Assembly (NCBI GenBank): GCA_903892415.1
Contig: CAITIQ010000455.1
Span: 1 to 61,472, forward strand
Source of the DNA: an uncultured delta proteobacterium
GTDB taxonomy: Bacteria; Myxococcota_A; Polyangia; Polyangiales; Polyangiaceae
Length of the DNA stretch: 61,472 nucleotides
Direction: 5' to 3'
This document shows, piece by piece, positions 52,091 to 60,515 of the stretch. The number at the start of each line of letters is the position of its first letter. Position 1 is the first letter of the stretch. Under the pieces are notes generated by a model. The model ran no database searches and was not told the origin of the DNA. It saw only the letters and a list, made by a program, of their open reading frames with translations. The position numbers and the translations under genes were made by a program.

Positions 52091-53680
52091 TTAGAGCGAA
52101 CCGTCGATCGTGCGACCACCGGTTGGCACAGGCTTAGCGGTGACCGGGGGCTTGAGCCCGGGATTCTCAGCCGTTGGTTTGGCCGCGACGCCCGTTGGGC
52201 GCGCAGCTGCTGAGGGCATTGTTGTGGGCACCGCGGAAGGAGCTGCGCTTGCGGTTGCCGTGGGCACAGAGGATTCCACCAGGGTCGCCGACTGCGCTGC
52301 AGTGGGGGTTGCCGTGGGCCCAGCGGAAGTGGTTGCAGGCGGCGGAGACTCGGAGACGGAAGGGATTGGCGTGGCCGATTCTGAGCGGCCAGTCGACGCA
52401 GAGGCAGGCTGCTCTCCACCGGCGAAGCGGAAGGCTACCAAGCCGCCGCCAACACCCAATACCGCCATGCCGAAGGCAGCAGCGAGCAAGGTTCCGCTCT
52501 TCTTTTGCTGCGGCGCCGTAACGGCAAGTCCAACCTGAGAGGATTGATTGAGGGGCCCGTGTGCGCCCGGCAGCGAGCCCGATTGACCCAGTGCACCCGA
52601 TTGACCCAGCGCCCCTGATTGACCCAGCGCACCCGATTGACCCAGCGAGCCCGATTGACCCAGCGAGCCCGATTGACCCAGCGAGCCCGATTGACCCAGC
52701 GCACCCGATTGACCCAGTGCACCCGATTGACCCAGTGCACCCGATTGACCCAGTGCCCCCGATTGACCCAGCGCTCCTGATTGACCTCCTACCCAAGTTT
52801 GAGGGTTGGTGAAGACAGCGGGTGGATGCACTTGGCCGGAGGAATAGGCCTGCAATGCTGCGCCAAACTCGGCAGCGGATTGGAAGCGCTGCGTCGGATC
52901 TCGCTCCATGCTCTTGCGAACGATGGCTGCGAAGCCAGGATCAAAGCCTGCGATCATTTTCTCGATCGGCTCGGGCGTCTCCAGGGCGATCTTGAACAGC
53001 AGTTCGTTGAAGGTCTCCGCGTTGAAAGGCAGTTGGCCGGTGAGGCCCTGGTAGCAGACGACACCCACCGAATAGAGGTCACTGCGATGGTCGATCGGCT
53101 GGCCGCGGGCCTGCTCGGGAGACATGTAGTACGGCGTCCCCATCACGGCGCCGGTGCGCGTCATGCTCATGTCTTCACCGGCGGTGGTGAACTTTGAGAC
53201 ACCGAAGTCCACCAGCTTGACGAAGTCTGCGCCACCCCGCTGCACGATGAAGATGTTGTCTGGCTTCAGATCGCGATGAATGATGCCGGCGGTATGCGCA
53301 GCTCCAAGACCGCTCAAGAGTTGACTTGTAAGGACGGCTGTCTCGGGGATTGAGAGCTTCCCTCTGCGTTTGATGCGGCTTGTGAGCGGCTCGCCGTCGA
53401 GGAACTCCATCACCATGTAACGCTCGCCGGAAGGCAGGTTACCGAGATCGAGGACCTCGACGATGTGCTGCGAACCAATGCGCCCTGCGGCCTGAGCTTC
53501 ACGCTCGAACCTCTGCACGAAATCGGCCTTTTGAGCGACCGAAGCATGCAAGACCTTGATGGCCACCTTGCGGTGAATGCGTGCGTTTTCGCCCTCGTAG
53601 ACAGCTCCCATACCGCCCACGCCCAAAACGCGGACGATGCGGTACTTCTCATCAATGATCTGGCCGGCGGCGAGTGTCAT
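52091..53680 (-). CDS. Eukaryote-like Ser/Thr protein kinase with repeat linker
   Basis: 529 residues from the ATG at 53680, which aligns with the paralogue's start; a GTG 6 codons upstream is possible. The kinase domain (about 10-280) is complete: LGVGGMGAVY loop, Lys in VAIKVLH, HRDLKPDN, DFGVSKF and TPYYMSPEQ. A linker of twelve six-residue units (GQSGAL or GQSGSL) leads to one transmembrane helix (about 405-425) and a 100-residue Ser/Ala/Pro/Thr-rich extracytoplasmic tail with no folded sensor domain. The tail may respond to the envelope. It lies 13 bases from the convergent long reading frame and follows the paralogous kinase gene. Confidence 0.93.
   Translation of the reverse strand: MTLAAGQIIDEKYRIVRVLGVGGMGAVYEGENARIHRKVAIKVLHASVAQKADFVQRFEREAQAAGRIGSQHIVEVLDLGNLPSGERYMVMEFLDGEPLTSRIKRRGKLSIPETAVLTSQLLSGLGAAHTAGIIHRDLKPDNIFIVQRGGADFVKLVDFGVSKFTTAGEDMSMTRTGAVMGTPYYMSPEQARGQPIDHRSDLYSVGVVCYQGLTGQLPFNAETFNELLFKIALETPEPIEKMIAGFDPGFAAIVRKSMERDPTQRFQSAAEFGAALQAYSSGQVHPPAVFTNPQTWVGGQSGALGQSGALGQSGALGQSGALGQSGALGQSGSLGQSGSLGQSGSLGQSGALGQSGALGQSGALGQSGSLPGAHGPLNQSSQVGLAVTAPQQKKSGTLLAAAFGMAVLGVGGGLVAFRFAGGEQPASASTGRSESATPIPSVSESPPPATTSAGPTATPTAAQSATLVESSVPTATASAAPSAVPTTMPSAAARPTGVAAKPTAENPGLKPPVTAKPVPTGGRTIDGSL
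52571..52786 (-). repeat. Twelve tandem 18-base repeats in the kinase linker
   Basis: Units of 18 bases repeat twelve times without interruption and encode Gly-Gln-Ser-Gly-Ala/Ser-Leu on the minus strand. They differ at few positions (an Ala or Ser codon and occasional third bases), which suggests recent expansion by slippage. In-frame changes would alter only the spacing between the kinase domain and membrane. Confidence 0.95.
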
Positions 53681-53745
53681 AGCCGTTTCTATCCCCACCG
53701 AAGTGTACGCGATGTCTTCGAGCTACGCTCGGCGGAAGTTCCGGC

Positions 53746-55209
53746 TCAGAAAAGCTCGGGCGTAATCGTTCGAGCAGGCTTGGGCAGCTTGGGATCAGTG
53801 GCGGGGGCGGTAGGCTTTGGCAGCGGGCGCGCAACCGTTGGCACCGAAGGCGGAGGGACGTTCGTGGCGGTCGGCTCCGCTGAAGGTGTGGCAGAGCTAC
53901 TCGCTGGCTCGGGAGCGGTAACGGAAGCCGTTGGCTCGGCCGAAAGCGCTGGCGCAGGCATGGTGCGCGCAGACGGCAAGGCCGTTTCAACGGTGGCGCT
54001 CGCACTCGGAGCGGTGGTAGCAGGCGCTTTTTGTTGGCTCGCATAGGCGAAGTAACCGCCAACGCCGAGGCCCAGCACAGCCAAGGCGCCAAAGATGGCG
54101 GCTGAACTTCCTTTGCGCTCGCTAACCAGCCGACGCTGGGTGGTCTGCTGTGGAGAAGCACCTCCTTGGAAGACCAACGTCTGTGCCGCCTCCCCAGGAG
54201 CACTTTGCGAGGTGCTTTCCATGACCAAGGTGCCACCAGCGAACTGAGGGGGTGGCGCAACAGCGGTGGGTGCGGCGGCCGGAGGCCCCATGGCCACGGT
54301 GCCATGAAGGATGGCTGGCCCAGCTGCGGCTGCGCGAGCCTGCGCGTCATAGTCTGTGACCCAAGCGCCTAGCACCGCGCGCATTTCCTCGGCTGTTTGA
54401 AAGCGCTCATTGGGCTCGCGCGCCATGGCCTTGCGCATGATGCCGGCGAACGCTGGGTCGAGGTTTGGCACGAAGCTCTCGGCGGGGGGCGGCGCCTCCA
54501 GCGCGATCTTGAAGATGAGCTCGTTGAACGTCTCGGCGTTGAAGGGCACCTGGCCGGTCACCGCCTCGTAGATGATGACGCCCACCGAGTAGAGGTCACT
54601 GCGGGTGTCGATGGTGCGGGCGCCCTTCGCCTGCTCGGGCGACATGTAGTACGGCGTACCCATCACAGCCCCGGTGCGGGTCATGCTCATCTCCTCGGAG
54701 TTGAGGACGTTGAACTTGGACACGCCGAAGTCGAGGATCTTGACGAAGTCCGGTTGGCCCGGCTTGTTGTTGAGCAGGAACACGTTGGCGGGCTTGAGAT
54801 CGCGATGAATGATGCCTGCCGCATGCGCTCGACCGAGGCCGTCCAGCATTTGCATCAAAGGGATGGCTAGCTCTCGCGCGGGCATCTTGCCGTTGACGAT
54901 GATGCGATCTCCAAGCGTTTTTCCGGAGAGAAACTCCATCACCATGAAGCGCGATCCATCCGGCAGATCGCCCATGTCGAGCACCTCGACGATGTGCTCG
55001 GAGCCGATGCGCCCTGCGGCTTGAGCCTCGCGCTCGAAGCGCTGCAGGATGTCGGCTTTGCCAGCGACCGCAGCATGCAGCGTCTTGATCGCGACCTTGC
55101 GATGGATACGGATGTTCTCGCCCTCGAACACGGCGCCCATACCACCCTGGCCGATCTGGCGGATGATGCGGTACTTGTCAGCGAGGATCTGTCCGGGTTG
55201 CAGCTGCAC
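53746..55209 (-). CDS. Eukaryote-like Ser/Thr protein kinase
   Basis: 487 residues from a GTG. The kinase domain (about 10-285) has IGQGGMGAVF, Lys in VAIKTLH, HRDLKPAN, DFGVSKF and TPYYMSPEQAKG. A Pro/Ala-rich stretch, one transmembrane helix (AAIFGALAVLGLGVGGYFAYA) and an Ala/Ser/Pro-rich tail ending ELF follow. It shares most of its kinase domain with the adjacent downstream kinase but lacks the GQSGAL linker, so the two are tandem duplicates, 65 bases apart. Targets may include the FHA proteins in the window, but nothing in the sequence proves it. Confidence 0.93.
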   Translation of the reverse strand: MQLQPGQILADKYRIIRQIGQGGMGAVFEGENIRIHRKVAIKTLHAAVAGKADILQRFEREAQAAGRIGSEHIVEVLDMGDLPDGSRFMVMEFLSGKTLGDRIIVNGKMPARELAIPLMQMLDGLGRAHAAGIIHRDLKPANVFLLNNKPGQPDFVKILDFGVSKFNVLNSEEMSMTRTGAVMGTPYYMSPEQAKGARTIDTRSDLYSVGVIIYEAVTGQVPFNAETFNELIFKIALEAPPPAESFVPNLDPAFAGIMRKAMAREPNERFQTAEEMRAVLGAWVTDYDAQARAAAAGPAILHGTVAMGPPAAAPTAVAPPPQFAGGTLVMESTSQSAPGEAAQTLVFQGGASPQQTTQRRLVSERKGSSAAIFGALAVLGLGVGGYFAYASQQKAPATTAPSASATVETALPSARTMPAPALSAEPTASVTAPEPASSSATPSAEPTATNVPPPSVPTVARPLPKPTAPATDPKLPKPARTITPELF

Positions 55210-55279
55210 GAAGTCCGAGATCTACCACGTCACTTTGCGCCGTGGACTTAGCTTGTTGAAGAGGGCACGAGTCTGATTC

Positions 55280-56695
55280 TCAAGGGAGCTTGGTGAGCCA
55301 GTCCGCCAGGTCTTTGATCAGCTCGGGAGTTACCGGCGACCGCCGTTGGTACTCTTCGGGCCCACTCGGGCCTTCACCCTCGCCGAATAGGTGGTTGGCC
55401 TTGGGATAGAGCTTGAAGCGCACATCCTTGCGCCCGCCGAGTTCACGCTTCCACAAATCAAAGTCCACCTTCGTTACCTGGTAATCGCGTTCGCCCTGCG
55501 CGAAGAACATCGGCTTGCGATAGGCCGCGGCGGTCTTGAGCGGATCGAAGGCAGCGAGGTGCTTCCAGTAGGTCGGCCGGGCGCCGAGCACCAGCTCATC
55601 ACCGCTGGCCGTAGGTTTCCCCGCTTGGATCGCGCGCACTTGTTCCACCTTCTGACGCAGCTTCTCGATTTCAGCCCGCTCCTCGGCCGAGCCATGCCCA
55701 TCCAACGCGGCGATCTTCTCCACCTGCTCGAGCATCAGATCCAGCATCGGCCGTACGCTCCCCGCCAGACTCGCAACGCCCGCCAGCTCCTTCGAACGCA
55801 AGCCGATGGCCGGAGCGAGCATGCCTCCGAGGCTGTGCCCAACGACGACGATGTGTTTGGCGTCGATGCGGGCGTCCTTGCGTAGCAGCTCGACGGCAGC
55901 CACCGCATCATCGATGGTTTCGCCGTCGATGGTCGCGTCTGACATTGCAGCAAACTTCGCCCCGTGGACCTTGGTGCGCTTGTCGTAACGAAGCACCGCA
56001 ATCCCCAGCGAAGCGAGCCCCGACGCTAGATCTTTGAAAGGCCGGTTTGCGCCTACGCTCTCGTCGCGGTCATTGGGGCCAGAACCGTGCACCAACACGA
56101 CAGCCCGAAATGGGCCTTTTCCTTTGGGCAGCGTCAGTACAGCCGGTAGCTCCCACTCGCTCCCCTGCCCCACCGTGACCTCGAGCTCATCGAAACGACT
56201 TCGGTCCACGTAGGCGGGATCACTGTAGGGCTGCGTGCCCGGGGAAAAGAACAGCCCTGCGACCTTGCCTTGCGCGTCGAACGCGACCTTGGCGTCGAGG
56301 TTGGTGGTGCCGAAGACGCACCCGACGATCGCGGTCTCATACGCTCCAACCTTCACGACCTTGACCTGCTCGATCTTGACGAAGGCGCCGGCGGCGCTAG
56401 TCAGCCCACGCCAAACCTTCTCGAGCTGTGGCTGGGGTAGACCAGCCGTCATCTTCTCGTCGAACTCGGCGAAAGCCTCAGCAAACCGCTCATTCGAAAG
56501 CAGCTCGACGAAGTGACGCCCACGAGCCTCAGTATCCAAGGCCGGTGCGACTACTTCAGCGGTCGCGGTTGCGCTGGCTTGGGGTACTCGATGGGTGGGC
56601 TCCACTTTTGACTCCTCCGGTGCGCTGGGCTTGCTCGACGACGCGGGGTTGCATGCGCCCAAGAGCAAGAGACCCAACGCGAGACGCTGCCACAT
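55280..56695 (-). CDS. Alpha/beta-hydrolase lipoprotein with DUF3887-like N-terminus
   Basis: 471 residues from the ATG at 56695. The signal ends LLLGAC. A Ser/Pro linker leads to a domain of about 100 residues (FAEAFAEFDEKMTAGLPQPQLEKVW) that resembles DUF3887. The alpha/beta-hydrolase domain follows, with the oxyanion VLVHGSGPNDRDE, the nucleophile elbow VVGHSLGGMLA, the acid in GERDYQV and the catalytic His in KANHLF. An Ala/Glu/Lys-rich helical cap is inserted before the acid. Substrate unknown; an envelope esterase or peptidase. It is divergent from galE. Confidence 0.85.
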   Translation of the reverse strand: MWQRLALGLLLLGACNPASSSKPSAPEESKVEPTHRVPQASATATAEVVAPALDTEARGRHFVELLSNERFAEAFAEFDEKMTAGLPQPQLEKVWRGLTSAAGAFVKIEQVKVVKVGAYETAIVGCVFGTTNLDAKVAFDAQGKVAGLFFSPGTQPYSDPAYVDRSRFDELEVTVGQGSEWELPAVLTLPKGKGPFRAVVLVHGSGPNDRDESVGANRPFKDLASGLASLGIAVLRYDKRTKVHGAKFAAMSDATIDGETIDDAVAAVELLRKDARIDAKHIVVVGHSLGGMLAPAIGLRSKELAGVASLAGSVRPMLDLMLEQVEKIAALDGHGSAEERAEIEKLRQKVEQVRAIQAGKPTASGDELVLGARPTYWKHLAAFDPLKTAAAYRKPMFFAQGERDYQVTKVDFDLWKRELGGRKDVRFKLYPKANHLFGEGEGPSGPEEYQRRSPVTPELIKDLADWLTKLP

Positions 56696-56794
56696 GCGCG
56701 CGAGCAAAGCGCATTATTGCCGCAAAACCAAGCGGCTTGAAGCCGCAGGAAGCGTGCGGCAGGCTAGCGCGATGATCCTGTTTGGAGTTGCATC

Positions 56795-57793
56795 ATGAGC
56801 GGCCGCATCCTGGTCGTTGGGGGAGCGGGATACATCGGCTCGCACACCGTCAAGCACTTGGGCCGTAGCGGCTTTACGCCCACCACCCTCGACAACCTTT
56901 GCACCGGCTTTCGTGATGCGGTGGTCGCCGGGGATTTCCTGCACGCCGACCTGCTCGACCGTGAAGCGCTCCAGCGAGTGTTCAGCCGCAACAGCTACGA
57001 TGCCGTCGTGCACTTTGCAGCGCACGCGTACGTCGGTGAGTCGGTCACCGATCCGCGCAAGTACTACAACAACAACGTCGTTGGCACCTTGAACCTGCTT
57101 CACGCCATGCTCGACGCTGGCGTAAAGAACCTGGTTTTTTCGTCGACGTGCGCAACCTACGGCGAGCCCACGGTGATCCCGATCAGCGAGGAAGCAGCGC
57201 AGCATCCGATCAATCCGTACGGGCAAACCAAGTTGGTGATGGAGCACGCAATGCGTGACTACGCCTCGGCTTACGGTCTGAACACCGTCAGCTTGCGCTA
57301 CTTCAACGCGGCCGGCGCCGACCCTGAAGGCGTCTTGCGCGAGCGGCATGATCCGGAGACGCATCTGATCCCGCTGGTGCTCGAGGAGGCCGCACGCGTG
57401 CTGCGCGGGGGCGATCCCCACGCGACGAAGTTGAAGCTTTTCGGCACCGACTACCCCACGCGCGATGGCAGTTGCATCCGCGACTACATCCACGTGCAGG
57501 ACCTCGCGAGCGCGCACGTAGCCGCGCTCAAGGCCTTGCTCGCCGGCACTTGCGCCGGCTTTGAAGCGTTCAACCTCAGCACTGAAAAGGGCGTTTCGGT
57601 GCTCGAGCTGATCGAGGGTGCGCGCAAGATCACCGGCGCAGACTTTCGCTACACCGAGTTTCCGCGCCGCGCCGGCGATCCGCCCGAGCTCGTTGGCTCT
57701 GCAGCGAAGGCGCGCACAGTGCTCGGGTGGACGCCGGAGTGGAGCAGCCTGGAGACGATCCTCGAGACAGCCTGGCGGTCTTTTCCGCGCTGA
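56795..57793 (+). CDS. galE: UDP-glucose 4-epimerase
   Basis: Interconverts UDP-glucose and UDP-galactose (or the GlcNAc/GalNAc forms). 332 residues, a normal length, with the NAD-binding GGAGYIGSH near the N-terminus, FSSTCATYGEP, the catalytic Tyr-x3-Lys in NPYGQTKL and YFNAAGADP. It supplies sugars for surface polysaccharides. It is not in a galactose operon: the hydrolase gene is divergent and the NamZ-like gene convergent, 14 bases after its stop. Confidence 0.94.
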   Translation: MSGRILVVGGAGYIGSHTVKHLGRSGFTPTTLDNLCTGFRDAVVAGDFLHADLLDREALQRVFSRNSYDAVVHFAAHAYVGESVTDPRKYYNNNVVGTLNLLHAMLDAGVKNLVFSSTCATYGEPTVIPISEEAAQHPINPYGQTKLVMEHAMRDYASAYGLNTVSLRYFNAAGADPEGVLRERHDPETHLIPLVLEEAARVLRGGDPHATKLKLFGTDYPTRDGSCIRDYIHVQDLASAHVAALKALLAGTCAGFEAFNLSTEKGVSVLELIEGARKITGADFRYTEFPRRAGDPPELVGSAAKARTVLGWTPEWSSLETILETAWRSFPR

Positions 57794-57807
57794 GTTGCCG
57801 CGCGGTC

Positions 57808-59007
57808 CTACTCTCGGACGGCCCGCTCTTGCACGAGGCTTTGAGCCTCCTCCATGCGGTTTTTCCAGCCTTGATCGACGAGGCTGGCTTCATGAAGCAG
57901 GTCGCTGATTTCGGCCTCTGCCTGAATCTTCTCGCGGCACACGCTCGAGCCGGTGAGCAGATCGAAGGCCGGAATGTCGTCGACGAACTCGTAGCGTTCG
58001 GTGCGAAAACGGAAGTCTTGAGGAGCTTGCCTTTTGGAGAGCGCGACGAGCGCGAGATACGTCGCGTACGGCCGGAAGGTGGCTGCGTTGGTCACGTGGA
58101 TCTGCACGCCGCCACACTCTTTGCCCTGGTGCTTTTGGAAGGTCGGACGAAAGGAGCTCGGCCGGGCCACAAACCCTGGCAAGCCGGTCGCCGCGAGCTC
58201 TCGAGCGAGGCGACGGCCATCGATGAAGGGAGCACCGACGATCTCGAACGGTCGGGTGGTACCGCGTCCCTCGGAGAGATTGGTGCCTTCGATCAGGCAG
58301 CCACCGGGATACACCAGCGCCGTTTCGAACGTGGGCATGTTTGGCGAGGTGAGCACGAACGGCCGATCCCAACCGGTGGCCAGCCTCGCTCGCTCCCAAC
58401 CTCGCAGCGGAACCACGCGCAAACGCTCGGCGACTCCGGCCTCCTGCGCAAAGAGCATCACGATCTCCCCCACCGTCAGCCCATGACGCACCGGCGTTTT
58501 GCGCAGCCCAACGAAGGAGAGAAAGCCGTCCTGTTGCAGCGCGCCTTCGGTCTGTGAGAAGAGACCGCCGAGCGGGTTGGGGCGATCCAACAGCACCGTG
58601 TCCACGCTGGCCTTGGCCGCTGCGATCACCGCCAAGAGCGCCGTCCAGATGAAGGTGTAATAACGACTGCCGACATCGGCGAGATCGATCAACAAGACGT
58701 CGAGCTCCGCCAGCTGCTCGGGCTGCGGACTCAGCGCCTCGAGCGAATCGCCGTACAGGCTGATCACCGGCACACCGTCTGGCGAGCGGGCGTCGCTTAC
58801 GCCGATCATGTCTTGCGCTTCTCCACCGTAGCCGTGCTCTGGGCCGAAGATCACCCGCGGGTGGATCGCGTGCTCGGGCAGGATCTCCGACACATGGCGC
58901 AGTCCGCGGTCGACGCTAGCGGGGTGAGCAAGGAGCCCGACGCGTTTGCTGGCGAGCTCCGCGGTGAGCCGACGCAGGCGGCCAAGCTGCTCCAATCCGA
59001 TCAACAT
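57808..59007 (-). CDS. NamZ-like exo-beta-N-acetylmuramidase (DUF1343)
   Basis: 399 residues with no clear signal peptide. Motifs of DUF1343 are present: FGPEHGYGGEA near the N-terminus, LIDLADVGSRYYTFIWT, LLDRPNPLGG, LVYPGGCLIEGTNLSEGRGTTRPFE and the C-terminal extended region. DUF1343 includes NamZ, which releases N-acetylmuramic acid from the non-reducing end of peptidoglycan fragments, usually in cell-wall recycling. Cytosolic localisation would suit muropeptide turnover inside the cell, but a missed signal is possible. It is convergent with galE and upstream of a gap leading to truA. Confidence 0.86.
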   Translation of the reverse strand: MLIGLEQLGRLRRLTAELASKRVGLLAHPASVDRGLRHVSEILPEHAIHPRVIFGPEHGYGGEAQDMIGVSDARSPDGVPVISLYGDSLEALSPQPEQLAELDVLLIDLADVGSRYYTFIWTALLAVIAAAKASVDTVLLDRPNPLGGLFSQTEGALQQDGFLSFVGLRKTPVRHGLTVGEIVMLFAQEAGVAERLRVVPLRGWERARLATGWDRPFVLTSPNMPTFETALVYPGGCLIEGTNLSEGRGTTRPFEIVGAPFIDGRRLARELAATGLPGFVARPSSFRPTFQKHQGKECGGVQIHVTNAATFRPYATYLALVALSKRQAPQDFRFRTERYEFVDDIPAFDLLTGSSVCREKIQAEAEISDLLHEASLVDQGWKNRMEEAQSLVQERAVRE

Positions 59008-59069
59008 GGTCGCTCGTTTACGGAGCGACGCGCGAGTTGGGCAACTTTCCGCCGATTAGCGCAGAAAAT

Positions 59070-59837
59070 CTAGGGAGAGTCGATCCCCGAGAGGTCGTAG
59101 GTCTGCAAGCAGAGGCCGTCGGGTGGAGCGGTGATCCCGCCTTCACGGCGGTCTCCACTCACGAGGGCACGCTGCACGGTGCCGGGCTTCCGCCGACCAC
59201 GAGCCACATCCACCAGCGTGCCGACGATGATTCGAACCATATGGTAGAGAAACCCGGTTCCGCACACGTCCACCCAGGCGACGCGCGGATCGTGGGGAGA
59301 GGGACTGACGGTGCAAAAGAGCAAGGTCCGTACAGCGGATTCACGTTCGTCTTGTGCGCCACGGAAGGCCGAAAAGTCATGCGTGCCAACCAACGCTTGC
59401 GCCTCCTCCGCCATCACGCGACACGCGTCATCACGCGAGCCCGCCGTTAGACGCCAAACAAAGCCGTCACAAAAAGGATCGCGAACTTCATCGAACATCA
59501 ACGTGTAGCGATAGGTCTTCGACACCACGTGCCCGCGCGGGAAGAAGTCGTCCGCAACCTCCCAAGCGCGACGGATCGAGATCGAATTCGGTAGGTGCTT
59601 TTGCGCGCCGTGCGTCCAGGCCGTCAAAGCCAAGGGCCGCGCTGGCACAAAGGCCACGCGCTGATCACGCGCATGCACCCCGCGGTCGGTTCGGCTCGTT
59701 GCGTCCAGACGAGCGATTGTCGGATCGATCTGCCGTAACGCGGTGAGCAACTCCCCGGCCACCGTGCGTTGACCGGGTTGCTCCACGAATCCGTGATAGG
59801 GGCGGCCGTCGTACGCGACGCTGAGCAACACCCCCAA
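59070..59837 (-). CDS. truA: tRNA pseudouridine synthase A
   Basis: TruA modifies uridines 38-40 in the anticodon stem-loop of many tRNAs. 255 residues, with the catalytic Asp in ATSRTDRGVHA, FHPR-like FFPRGHVVSKTYRY and FLYHMVRIIVGTLVDVARG. The start used is a TTG three bases after the AgmX-like gene's stop; a GTG two codons later also fits. AAGGA upstream supports the TTG. The reading frame is complete and the enzyme probably functional. It is in an apparent two-gene unit with the AgmX-like gene. Confidence 0.94.
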   Translation of the reverse strand: MGVLLSVAYDGRPYHGFVEQPGQRTVAGELLTALRQIDPTIARLDATSRTDRGVHARDQRVAFVPARPLALTAWTHGAQKHLPNSISIRRAWEVADDFFPRGHVVSKTYRYTLMFDEVRDPFCDGFVWRLTAGSRDDACRVMAEEAQALVGTHDFSAFRGAQDERESAVRTLLFCTVSPSPHDPRVAWVDVCGTGFLYHMVRIIVGTLVDVARGRRKPGTVQRALVSGDRREGGITAPPDGLCLQTYDLSGIDSP

Positions 59838-59840
59838 CGG

Positions 59841-60449
59841 CTACTGGTCCTTCACCGTGAAGTTGAGCGGTATGTTCACCGTCACGCAGCCCTTGTCCGG
59901 CTTGGGGAAGCTCTTGCCCTGAAAGCGCGAGAGCACGCAACGCGATACGTCGGGGCTACCCACCGTGTCAGTGGTGATGGCGGCGCTGCAAACCTCGCCA
60001 GAGGCGCCAACCTGCACGGCGACGTTGATCTTGCCAGAGGCGCCAGCGTTCTTCTGCAGCGCCCGGTTGTAGCAACCACGCGCCGAGCCGCCTGCACCTT
60101 GCAAAGCGCTGTTCAACGCACCGTTGCTGACACCCTCGTTGCACTTGGAGCACGAACCACCGCCACTGCCGCCGCCTGCCGCCTTGGGCGCGGCGCTAGC
60201 CGAAGCTTCGGGAGCGGCGCTGGCCGAGGCCGTTTCAGTGGCCGTAGGCGGAGGGGGAGGTGGTGGCGGCGGGGGAGGCGGAGGTGGTGGCGGCGGGGGA
60301 GGCGGTGCAGGCTGGCTGGTGGGCGCCTCCTTCGGCTTGTCGCCGCCCGTAAGGAAGACGATCGCACCGGCGCCGCCCGCGAGCAGCACAGCACCGATGA
60401 TGTAAATGCCGGCTCCTGATTTTTGCTCCGGGGGGCTCGAGTCAGCCAC
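59841..60449 (-). CDS. Membrane-anchored Pro-rich protein with AgmX/PglI (TonB-like) C-terminal domain
   Basis: 202 residues from a GTG with AAGGA upstream. A single hydrophobic helix (about 14-35) is followed by an uninterrupted Pro run of about 20 residues, an Ala/Ser-rich linker, then a C-terminal domain (about 105-202) with CSKCNEGVSNG, RGCYNRALQ, GKINVAVQVGASGEV and a final CVTVNIPLNFTV. This matches the AgmX/PglI C-terminal domain of myxobacteria, related to TonB tails and linked to gliding or envelope transport. Four or more Cys could form disulfides. It is followed closely by truA. Confidence 0.72.
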   Translation of the reverse strand: MADSSPPEQKSGAGIYIIGAVLLAGGAGAIVFLTGGDKPKEAPTSQPAPPPPPPPPPPPPPPPPPPPPTATETASASAAPEASASAAPKAAGGGSGGGSCSKCNEGVSNGALNSALQGAGGSARGCYNRALQKNAGASGKINVAVQVGASGEVCSAAITTDTVGSPDVSRCVLSRFQGKSFPKPDKGCVTVNIPLNFTVKDQ

Positions 60450-60515
60450 GACGATGTTCCTTCCTTGGGGCGTGCCGCATTAGAGTGCCCCATTCGCTAT
60501 CAGGTTTTTTGCAGG

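Noticed and set aside
52571..52786. Possible CRISPR array
   Set aside because: The units are contiguous with no unique spacers and stay in frame with the kinase gene.
52561..52812. Plus-strand frame of Ile-Asp-Pro repeats
   Set aside because: It is the complement of the 18-base repeat that encodes the kinase linker; no start context or flanking protein sequence supports it.
60124..60405. Plus-strand poly-Gly frame
   Set aside because: It mirrors the poly-Pro tract of the AgmX-like gene on the other strand.
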